Positions 11,677 to 20,311 of a DNA stretch of 64,000 bases are shown here, one piece after another. How positions within the stretch are numbered: position 1 is the first letter of the stretch; each line of letters begins with the position of its first letter. The notes under the pieces are model-generated. The model saw nothing but the letters and a program-made list of their open reading frames with translations. It did no database searches and was not told where the DNA came from. The position numbers and the translations under genes were made by a program. Source of the DNA: Bos javanicus (Eukaryota > Chordata > Mammalia > Artiodactyla > Bovidae); contig NC_083875.1 in assembly GCF_032452875.1 (NCBI RefSeq), positions 78,080,178 through 78,144,177 of the forward strand, read 5' to 3'.

Positions 11677-11952
11677 GGAGAAGGCAGTGGCACCCCACTC
11701 CAGTACTCTTCCCTGGAGAATCCCATGGACAGAGGAGCCTGGTAGGCTGCAGTCCATGGGGTCGCTGGGAGTCGGATACGACTGAGCGACTTCACTTTCA
11801 CTTTTTACTTTCATGCATTAGAGAAGGAAATGGCAACCCACTCTAGTATTCTTGCCTGGAGAATCCCAGGGACCGGAGCCTGGTGGGCTGCCATCTGTGG
11901 GGTCGCACAGAGTTGGACACAACTGAAGCGACTTAGCAGCAGCAGCAGCAGC
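11677..11952 (+). mobile_element. Bov-A2 SINE with (CAG)n end
   Basis: Two BovA monomers joined by the 'cttcactttcactttttact' linker and ending in about six AGC units (11934-11952). Perfect 11-bp target duplication AAGAGTTAATG at 11666-11676 and 11953-11963. Confidence 0.98.
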
Positions 11953-12447
11953 AAGAGTTAATGATTGGGAAATGTGAAGATATAGAAATAAAGAAAAGCT
12001 GTTGGCCTAAGGAACTGGTAACAATTTAGACAATAACTCTCACATAACAGAGTCAGCCAGCTCCAGTTCCCTGAAAGATATAAAGCTCTGACACACATTC
12101 CTAAGTTGTTTTTGCAGGAAGCAGATCCCTCCTCCAGATGAAAACTGCTGACCAATAGAACATAGACCCTAGATTGGTAGAAACCAGAAGGTTGATGATG
12201 CTTGAAATTTCACCTTGATGCCAACCAATCCAAGAACTGTCCAGGAGCTGATCATGCCCTGCCCCTTAAACACTATAAAACTCCTCACAACCCTGTCCAG
12301 AGTGGATCATGTGGTCTTCAGGGCATTAGCCCACTGTGGCCCCCTTTGCTGGGCAAAACAATTAAAGATGCTCTTTCCTACTTCACCCAAGACTCTGCCT
12401 CCATATTTTTATTTGGCACAGGTGAATAGAGGCCACGTTTCGGTATC

Positions 12448-12515
12448 AATCAAACCCATGTCTCCTGCATTGGCATCTGGATTCTTTACCACTAAACTAC
12501 CAAAGAAGCGCGCCC
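12448..12515 (-). mobile_element. tRNA-derived SINE head fragment
   Basis: The sequence 'cccatgtctcctgcattggc' followed by 'gattctttaccactaaact' is the tRNA-like head shared by Bov-tA and CHR SINEs, in reverse. The body is missing. Confidence 0.75.
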
Positions 12516-13740
12516 TTGACTGTAAATAGCAAAGGTATTTGAGGATGCCTCTCATGGAGAAAGAAAAGCTATCACTAGGTATTAGATGCATGTGAAGGAT
12601 CAGGAGACCCCAACGGAGATTATCAGGAAACTACAGAGAATTTATTGTCCAGGTCCTCTCTGTTGACTCCAAGTCTCTGTGAAACCCCTTTATAAACATT
12701 ATGGCTTGGTTTCTGCATTTGCTGGGAGAAATTCTGAGTAGAACAGCAGCAGAAAACAGTAGCAGCTGGAAAGAAGCAGGTCCAGGGACCACAGGATAGC
12801 TGGCGGCAGCCTCCAGAGCCTCACCAGTGGCTGAGGTCGCCGTCAGCCATGAAAACAGCATGATGGCACTGAGGTGATCTATGGGAGTCGTAGAAATGCT
12901 GGTGCAGAGGAAGTTGGTGGAAGAGCTGGACTTCCAGGGCCAAGTCGATAGGAACCTGAAGCACCATCATTTTCACATCATAAAGAAATGTGACTTTATG
13001 ACGTCGTTGAAAACTAATGAAGCCTGAACATTTGGGGTGTACAGTAAGGAACTGAGGCTTGGTTACTTTGGTTTATTCTTGCTTACTGTGTTGTCCAAGG
13101 AATGGGAACAAGGCCTCACTCTGCTTGAAAATTGGGAGTAAACCCTGATGGAGGGGAACATTCTGCTTTCATTCTGTAAAATTAGATACACAATGTAACA
13201 GTCTCCATCTAATTAACTACAAAACACTGACATCAGTGTTCATGCTCTGAATCTCAATACAGGTCGCTCCATTTGTGCATTCACTCCGTCTTCTTGATTA
13301 CAAAATACCTTTGCAAATAGGACAGCAGATGTTCCCTCTCACAATTTCACCCGGGCATCTGCTCATTTTATTTGTCTCCTCTAACCCATTCAGTTGCTAA
13401 GCCCCTATATTTGTCCTGACATCTGGGGGTTGGCTCTTTGCCCATTCAACAAAGTTGAGTAACATTGAGTAATTTCCTGGACTAAGTTGGTATTCAAAGT
13501 TGGGAGAGCTGAAAAATTATGTCTGAATTCCTCTTAATGAATTAACTATTAATTTTGCCCATAACAAAACTGAGTGATTTTCTCTGGATGAGAGTAGTAG
13601 TTCATTTATTTATTATTTACTCATTTCTATTTGCCAATTAAAACATATTATTTACATAATAACAATTTTTGAAAATTTATGACCATCCATTTAGGAAATT
13701 CTTGTCAGACCAAACTTTAAAAAAAAAAAATCTAACCTAT
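12516..13740. other. Single-copy DNA with a GC-richer island and a short open frame
   Basis: 12,770-12,990 is richer in G and C than its surroundings and looks exon-like. A frame opening at 12881 (MGVVEMLVQRK...) runs 48 codons to a TGA at 13025 and is not recognised. The opposite strand is open at 12631-12861. It could be a decayed processed pseudogene or an unannotated exon. Confidence 0.3.
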
Positions 13741-13873
13741 TTTAAAAATCATTTACTTATTTATTTGTTTGGCTGTGCTGGATCTTAGTTGCAGTATGTG
13801 GGATCTAGTTCTCTGGCCAGGGATTGAACTCAGGCTCCCTGCATTGGCAGCTCGGAGTCTTAGCCATTGGATC
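13741..13873 (-). mobile_element. CHR-type SINE, short copy
   Basis: T-rich tail, 'ggctgtgctggatcttagtt', 'gccagggattgaactcaggc' and 'ccctgcattggcagctcgga': a reverse CHR SINE with its tRNA-like head at the right end and a deleted middle. Confidence 0.85.
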
Positions 13874-14900
13874 AAACTTTCTTAGTCCTCCATTCTATCT
13901 TACTGTTGTTGAAAGAGATAGTTGGACTATTTGTTGGCTTATCTCCAAGAGGGCAGTCATTAGCTCTTTCCCGCCCTGCGTGTACAAGCCATTCCCCACT
14001 GAGAGGCAGAACCTATTTTTTCTACCTTACTGAATCAAAGCTGGCCTGTGACTTGCTCTTGACCAATAGAATATGGAGGACGTGACACTATTTAAGTCCT
14101 TGCAGCTTCTATTGAGTACACACATTCCAAGTATTCTTTGAATACCCTCTCTTGGGAATCCGGCTAATGTTAAGTTACTTACCTGAAGTCACATGGTAGG
14201 AGCAGGATTTAAATCCAAATAGTCTGGCTCTTGAGTCTATAGTCTTTGCCATTATAGCTATGTTATCAACAATTCTTTAAAGCCAAAGTCACAAACAGGC
14301 AGTCCACAGGCTGAATCTGGTTCACAAATCTGTTTTGTTTGGCATTCAGTAATTTAAAAAAAGTTGGACTTGAATGCCTTTGGGTGAGGCCTACCTATGC
14401 CAGTTCACTTTATAGTTTCCCTGCTTAAATTTATTCTATTTGATTCTTACAAGTGTGATCTCTGGAGGTGTTTGACTTGGCAGCTCCTAAAGTAATGCGT
14501 TTCCTAGCATCCTCTAGTTCCACTGCCTACTCTGCTTTTCTTGTCTGTGGACCAACTCTCTCATATCCACTTGCCTCTCCAATTTCCATGTAAGACCACC
14601 AACCCATTATATCTTTTTTTCCTCTACTCTTCTCTCACCTTCATGAAAGAGCCTACACATGGATGACTTCCCACTTCAGTCCCAGTGAACTCATATATAC
14701 CAAAAAAGTGCTCAGTGTTTAGTTGGGTGATTTCCATTTCATGTGATCACTCCAACCAATGTGTGTACATGTATCCAATGATCACTTGGAAACACCCCTA
14801 TTAATTTATAGATTAATTTATAGATTAAATGAGACATAGTGACTATTCAAAATAACTATAAACACACTGCTTAACATTTGCATAGTAATTTTAAAATTAA
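13874..14900. other. Mostly single-copy DNA with one MIR
   Basis: Apart from the MIR at 14168-14262, no element is clear. 14280-14400 ('caggcagtccacaggctgaa') vaguely resembles an old mammalian repeat. A small tandem 'attaatttatag' repeat lies at 14799-14826. Confidence 0.4.
14168..14262 (-). mobile_element. MIR SINE fragment
   Basis: The order 'ttaagttacttacctgaagt', 'cacatggtaggagcaggatt' and 'gtctggctcttgag' is the MIR core read in reverse. Strongly diverged. Confidence 0.75.
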
Positions 14901-15128
14901 TTTTTATTGGAGTACAGTTGCTTTACAATATTATTAGTGTCTACTGTACAGCAAAGTGAATCAGCCATTCAAATACATATATCCCCTCTTTTTTGGATTT
15001 CCTTCCCATTTAGGTCACCAAAGAGCACTGAGTAGAGTTCCCTGAGTTACATAGTAGGTTTTCATTAACTACCTATTTTATACATAGTATCAACAGTGCA
15101 TATATGCCAATCCAAATCTCCCATTGCT
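14901..15128 (-). mobile_element. 5'-truncated L1, 3' UTR only
   Basis: Contains 'ttggagtacagttgctttac' and 'agttccctgagttacatagt', the 3' UTR of artiodactyl L1 in reverse. The target duplication is long and nearly perfect: TAGTAATTTTAAAATTAA (14883-14900) versus TAGTATTTTAAAATTAA (15129-15145), giving a complete 228-bp insertion. Confidence 0.93.
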
Positions 15129-15145
15129 TAGTATTTTAAAATTAA

Positions 15146-15889
15146 GATTAGGAACCCTTATGCATATAGCATAAGCATATTTTCAAGTGTTCATAGAAAT
15201 TATATGGGTTTTGAAGATTTATTCCTTAAGGAATTTTATGCATTTGGGGCCTTTCATTTATATAACTCATCAAAAGTTTAAGAGTTTTAGGCAGGTTAAA
15301 AATGGCTAAATAATGTGCAAGGATTCTGTGACACCATAGAAGAAATGCTAATGAAATATTAGAGGAGAGAGCACTTACATTTCAAGAGCAAAATTTTATC
15401 TTGTAATGATGAAGATGGAGAGAGAACATCTTTTTGATAAAAGAGAAGAGTGATTGAACATGAGCAGAGAGGAAGGATTCATCAAATAGAAGTACCAGAT
15501 GCAAATAATCACCATGTTCTGATCACCGTGGGAGTGTCACTTGGGAAATGTGTGCTACAGCTCAGACACTGCAGAGAACGTGGAAAGTTTTCTCATCCTT
15601 CACACCCTCTGATAAAAATACACCTTTTCTACCTAAAAGAAGACAGCTTCTTTCATGTTTAGTCTTCTCAGTGCCCATCAGCAACAGGTCACATGAATAC
15701 ATTTTTAGCAGAGTCTGTTTAAAATTCCAGGAATCTGTGTTTAACTACAGGCTTGTTCAAGAATTTGATCATTGGATTTTTAAAGGTGGTGTGTAAGAGG
15801 AATGAGATTTTTAATTTACCTGAGCAGATAGTCTCTATGAATATAACATGTAAGTGGGTAAGTTAAATGTGTGGATTTTTATTAATAGC
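15146..15889. other. Single-copy DNA, nothing recognised
   Basis: No repeat recognised. Two overlapping open frames at 15450-15796 lie in different frames and have no recognisable domain. Confidence 0.5.
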
Positions 15890-16330
15890 AGAAAGGTATT
15901 TAGAGCCGGCGGTGCTACGCAAGCCTAGCCATTTAGTGTTTATTATGCACAATGTCAGTGATTAAAATCCTATCTTTGGGTTTTGCAGATAATATAATAT
16001 AGAGAGATGGGATTCTCTGTTGGGGTCAGGAGGAAGGATGCTGGCTGTAGAAAAAGTTTATTTCCAGACTTTCTAGTAGGGGGAAGTTGTTGGAAAGGTT
16101 TCTGTGTATCCACACTGATGCTGTACATGCCCAAAAAAGCGGTTGGCAAAACCTCTGGGTTAGATTAGATGACCTCTCGGGGTGCCTTCTGGCTTGGAAA
16201 TTCTGAGTATTAAGTGGCTAATTAGCCAGTTTCCCTATTTGCCCTTGCATTGGGCCGTATTTTCCCCAGGAGCCTTTTTGCTGCCAAGTGGGATTTTGTA
16301 TTACATTCACAGTCGAGGTCAAGCTTGTTA
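15890..16330. promoter_or_regulatory. Candidate conserved non-coding block with a 14-bp TAATTA palindrome
   Basis: Repeat-free block that keeps several CpGs at 15905-15920 ('ccggcggtgctacgcaag'), unusual in this CpG-poor window, and carries the perfect palindrome TGGCTAATTAGCCA at 16215-16228, whose centre is a homeodomain core. A regulatory role is inference; conservation could not be tested. Confidence 0.3.
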
Positions 16331-16671
16331 TATCAGCTTGGTTCTGGCTAACTAATTCCACATTACTAGGAAGACTTCTTTAAATACAGTGAGAGGGAGG
16401 AATTCTCAAAGCATTTTATCCAAGTTCAATCTATGGAACTCATAAAATATGCTTTCTTTGGACGAGGTAGCCTACACTGAAGGGGGAAGTTTGAATTTTG
16501 ACTTTTTCCCCCCTCCCTAATTTCCAAATGTCTCTCACTGATGTAGTTTTTGCTATTTGCCTGACTAGATCAGCAGATCACTACTCACCTTCCTCTGGAA
16601 AATTCTTCATCCTAGAATTTAAACAACAAATTGGAGTTTCCTTCTCTTTAAAGATCGTGCACTATTAAATA
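16331..16671. other. Single-copy DNA, nothing recognised
   Basis: AT-rich, no repeat or exon recognised. Confidence 0.45.
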
Positions 16672-16725
16672 CATTAAAAAATATTTTATATTGGAGTATA
16701 TTTGATTAACAGTGTTGTATCTCTT
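16672..16725 (-). mobile_element. L1 3'-end fragment
   Basis: 'ttatattggagtatatttga' followed by 'acagtgttgt' is the L1 3' UTR in reverse, about 50 bp long. Confidence 0.6.
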
Positions 16726-17139
16726 GAGCTGATTATTGGCCCAAGGCTGAGCACCTGGCCCAAGCTGGACACATTAGAATTTGTCCCCAGAACTTTTTAC
16801 TGGGGCCAGAGAGAGCCTCAGGTTTTCTTTGAAGGCAAAGCTGAAAGATGTAAGGCTGAGACCTGCTATAGCTATCTTTCTTGTGATGATTCAGCCACTT
16901 TCGATCTGCCTAAAACTTTTAAACCTTTGGAGAAAACCCATCTAACAAAAGGAAACGAACATTTCAAGAGAACCGCCCCCTCAACCCCCTCACCCCCAGC
17001 CACACACACACACAGTCACACTGTGTCTTTGCTACATATCAAATAAGTTAATTCAAGGTAACTTCTAATATTTAAAACTAAAGGTGACAATATATAGTAT
17101 TAAATCCTTCAAATTAGGAGGTTATACAGTTATGTTGCT
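16726..17139. other. Single-copy DNA with a short (CA)n
   Basis: A 114-codon plus frame (16702-17046) runs across this stretch and ends in a proline/threonine/serine-rich part translated from a C-rich and (CA)n tract at 16980-17020. It starts in L1 tail sequence, so it is unlikely to be a gene. Confidence 0.45.
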
Positions 17140-17495
17140 TAGGATCAAATTGTGGCTCCCCTTGCTGTGACTTTGGACACATTACTAGTTTAACCTTTCT
17201 AAGCCTTAGTTTATTTATTTGTGAATGGGAATAATATTGGTTCCCACCAGACTTCCATGGTAGCTCAGTTGGCAAAGGATCTGCCTGCAATGCAAGAGAC
17301 CCAGGTTCAATCCTGGGTGGGGAAAAGCCTCTGGAGAGAAAAATGCAACCCCCTGCACTATTCTTGCCTGGGAAATCCCATGGACAGACGAGTCTGGCAG
17401 GCTACAGTCCATGGGATCACAAGAGTTGGACATGACTTAGCAACTAAATCACCACCACCACCTCATAGAAAAGTGATGAGCACTAAATAACATCA
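17140..17495 (+). mobile_element. MIR SINE interrupted by younger SINEs
   Basis: MIR core at 17150-17250 ('gctgtgactttggacacatt', 'taagccttagtttatttatt') resumes after the inserted Bov-tA at about 17459 ('ctcatagaaaagtgatgagc' plus 'actaaataa'). Diverged but collinear with MIR on both sides. Confidence 0.7.
17250..17450 (+). mobile_element. Bov-tA SINE
   Basis: Complete tRNA-like head and BovA body ending 'gacatgacttagcaac', inserted in the MIR and followed by a short (CAC)n. It forms an inverted pair with the next SINE. Confidence 0.94.
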
Positions 17496-17515
17496 TATTG
17501 TTTCTGTTATTTATT

Positions 17516-17711
17516 GAAGTTGAAGTGAAGTTGCTCTTTGTGACCCCGTGGACTGTAGCCCACCAGGCTCCTCCATCCATGCCATTCTCCAGGCAAGAAT
17601 ACTGGAGTGGGTTGCCATTTCCTTCTCCAGGGGATCTTCCCGACCCAGGGATCGAACCAAGGTCTCCCACATTGCAGGCAGATGCTTTTACCTCTGAGCC
17701 ACCAGGGAAGC
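17516..17711 (-). mobile_element. Bov-tA SINE
   Basis: Reverse-oriented copy from 'gaagtgaagttgctctttgt' to 'tgagccaccagggaagc'. It lies 65 bp from a Bov-tA of opposite orientation. Confidence 0.95.
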
Positions 17712-17997
17712 ACCAAACCACCCCCAAAACTTGGTGGGTGAAGACAATATCAACCATTTATTTAATTGGTCCCACAGTTTGGGCATGGGCTCAGTTCATT
17801 TCTGTTTCACATGGTATGATTGTGATGGAACAGGAACTGAAGGATACAGAATGGCTTTACTCACATGTCTGGTGCCTCAAAAGGGTGGCCACAAATGCTG
17901 GAGACTGATTTGATATGACTCTGCACATCAAAGTGCTTAGATGTTTTTCTTGGTGATTGCCTTCAAAGAGCATGAAAGCAGAAGCTGGAAGGCCTGT
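17712..17997. other. Single-copy DNA, nothing recognised
   Basis: Short spacer between the inverted SINE pair and the MLT1-like LTR. No repeat or exon is recognised. Confidence 0.4.
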
Positions 17998-18480
17998 GTA
18001 TTAGTTTCCTTTTGCTGCTGTATAATTACCATAAATGCAATGGCTTAAACAATACAGATGTATTATCTTACAGTTTTGGAGGTCAGAAGTCTGAAATGGT
18101 TCATGTGGGTCTAACATCAAGGTGTTGACAGAAGGCCTTCTTTCTGGAGCTCCAGGGGGAGAATCTGTTTCCTTTGCTTTGACAGATTCTAGAATCCACT
18201 TGCATTCCTTGACTTATAGCCTCTTCTTCCACTCTCAAAGCCAGCATCATAGCTTTTTCAAATTTCTCCCTCTTTCTCTGACCTTTGCTTCCAACATCAC
18301 GTCTCTTTCTCTGACTCCTCTGCCTCTCTCAGGTAAGAATACATATGATTACATTAGGCTCACCTTGATAACCCTGGATATTCTTCCTATCTCAAGATCC
18401 TTTGATTAGTCACATTTGCAAAATTCCTTTGACATGTGTGGTAACATATTCACAAGTTCAGGGTATTAGGGTGTGGACTT
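17998..18480 (-). mobile_element. MLT1-like (ERVL-MaLR) LTR
   Basis: Starts 'gtgtattagtttccttttgc' and continues 'acagttttggaggtcagaag' and 'aacatcaaggtgttgacag', the reverse complement of the 3' part of MLT1-type LTRs. The LTR is non-coding and very old. Its right edge runs into a T-run at 18479-18495 and MaLR internal sequence. Confidence 0.75.
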
Positions 18481-18495
18481 TTTTTTTTTTTTTTG

Positions 18496-19300
18496 ATGGA
18501 GGGAGTGGTGAATGTTATTCTACCTACCAGCCTACCCTCTGGCCCCCAATGATTCAGGACCATCCTACATGCATTTAGCCCATCTCAACCTGCCCCCAAA
18601 TTGAAAACCATTACAGCATCAACTCAAAGTCCAAAATCTCATCTAAATTTTATCAGCTCAAAAGTCCCAAATCTTGGCTTTGGCTACTAAACAAAGAAGC
18701 CAAATCTCATTATCTAAATAGCCTAAATCAGGTATGAGTGAGACTCCATATGGCCCATCTTGGGGGAATATTCCTATTTGTGGACCCATAAAACTAGAAA
18801 ATGAATTACCTTTTCTCCAAATACAATGGTGGGACAAGAGTTGGATAATAGCTATAGAAATTCCTGTTCAAAGGGGGAAAACAGAAGGGAAAAGGGGGCC
18901 ACCAATCTCAGGCAATTCTGAAATTATTTTGAAGCTATGTGGGGCAAACTCTGCTGAGTTTCAAAGCCTGGAAACAATTCTCTGTGGCTTGGGACTCCAC
19001 CCTCTGTTTTCACAGATCTAGCTTTGAAATCATCCTTCCTTTTTCTCAAAAAGTTACACAGGTTTGCCACCAAGTAATTCTGTTATTAGCTGACAATTTT
19101 GTTTATTTACTTAGCTCAGAGTAAGCAGGCACTGCCTGGTGTCTGCTGTTGGGATGACATGACCCAGCCTGCCTGATACTGACAGTAGGTATCCTGGGCT
19201 GTTTCCTCTCCTTGTGACCTTGGTCCTATCACACTTACCACATTATGAAACAGGGAAATGCTTGCTGTATCTGGATCCCATTGCCTGGCACCCAGCTGGG
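18496..19300 (-). mobile_element. MaLR (MLT1/MST-type) internal region, decayed
   Basis: 'aactcaaagtccaaaatctc' and 'cctaccctctggcccccaat' are typical of MaLR internal sequence in antisense, directly adjoining the LTR. No gene of the ancient element is open. The right boundary with the BovB 5' end is uncertain (19,100-19,330). Confidence 0.6.
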
Positions 19301-19523
19301 TACAGTGGAGACCTAGACATGATTTCTTCCCTCCTTTTCCTTTGGTGGAGTGGTGGAGTGCCATTGGAGCAGTGGCTGTGCAGTGCTGGAGCAACTTTGA
19401 GGAGATACCGCACATCCAAGAGCAAAGAGAAGCCACAGCAAGATGGTTAGAGGGGTGAAATAGTGTATAGAATCAAGCCCCATACTTACCAGAGACACTC
19501 AGAGGGCTCAAACAAATATTGTG

Positions 19524-19985
19524 TGCACCAGGACCCAGAGACCCCACAGAGACTGAGACAGAACTGTGTTTGAGTGTCTCCTGCAGAGGTACGGGTCACC
19601 AGTGGACTGCCACAGGGGCAGGGGCTCTGGGTGCAGTAGACCTGGGTGTGGCATAAGCCCTCTTGGAGGAGGCTGCCATTAATCCCACCATAGAGCTGCC
19701 AGAACTTACACAGGACTGGAAACAGACTCTTGGAAGGCACACACACACACACACACAAAACTTGTGAGCACCAGGACCCAGGAGAAAGGAGCAGTGACCC
19801 AACAAGAGACTGACCCAGACTTGCCTATGAGTGTCCAGGAGTCTCCGGCGGAGGTTTGGCTTGGCAGTGGCCTGCTGCAGGGTTGGAGGCACTGAGTGCA
19901 GAAGTGCTGTGCATGGGACCTTTTGAAGGAGGTCACCATTATCTTCATTACATTCACCATAGTTTGGTCTCAGGTCAAATAACAG
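19524..19985 (+). repeat. Two tandem ~230-bp units in the BovB 5' UTR
   Basis: Unit A (19524-19763) and unit B (19764-19985) share an ordered series of blocks: 'gcaccaggaccca', 'gagactga', 'gagtgtc', 'cagaggt/cggaggt', 'cagtgg.ctgc', 'tgggtgcag/tgagtgcag', 'ggaggaggc/gaaggaggt' and 'caccata'. The two units are joined by an (AC)n run at 19738-19757. The minus-strand BovB carries the same arrangement (49500-49842). Confidence 0.65.
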
Positions 19986-20311
19986 GGAGGGAACACAGCC
20001 CTGCCCATCAACAGAAAATTGAATTAAAGATTTACTGAACATAGCCCCGCCCATCAGAATAAGACCCAGTTTCCCCCCTCAGTCAGTCTTTCCCACCAGG
20101 AAGCTTCCATAAGCCTCTTAGCCTTCTCCATCAGAGCGCAGTCAGACTGAAAACCACAATCACAGAAAACTGACCAATCTGATTACATGGACCACAGCCT
20201 TGTCTAACAATGAAACTATAAGCCATGCCGTGTAGGGCCACCCAAGACAAAATGTGGTCCGCTGGAGGAGGGAATAGCAAACCACGTTAGTATTCTTGCC
20301 TTGAGAACCCC

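Noticed and set aside
17498..17908. 136-codon plus-strand frame
   Set aside because: Most of it is translated Bov-tA SINE in antisense (repeated elsewhere as the same peptide pattern WTVAHQAPPSM/SRQEYWSG); not a gene.
19596..20054. 152-codon minus-strand frame with cysteine runs
   Set aside because: Antisense of the BovB 5' UTR; the (VC)n run is translated (AC)n microsatellite.
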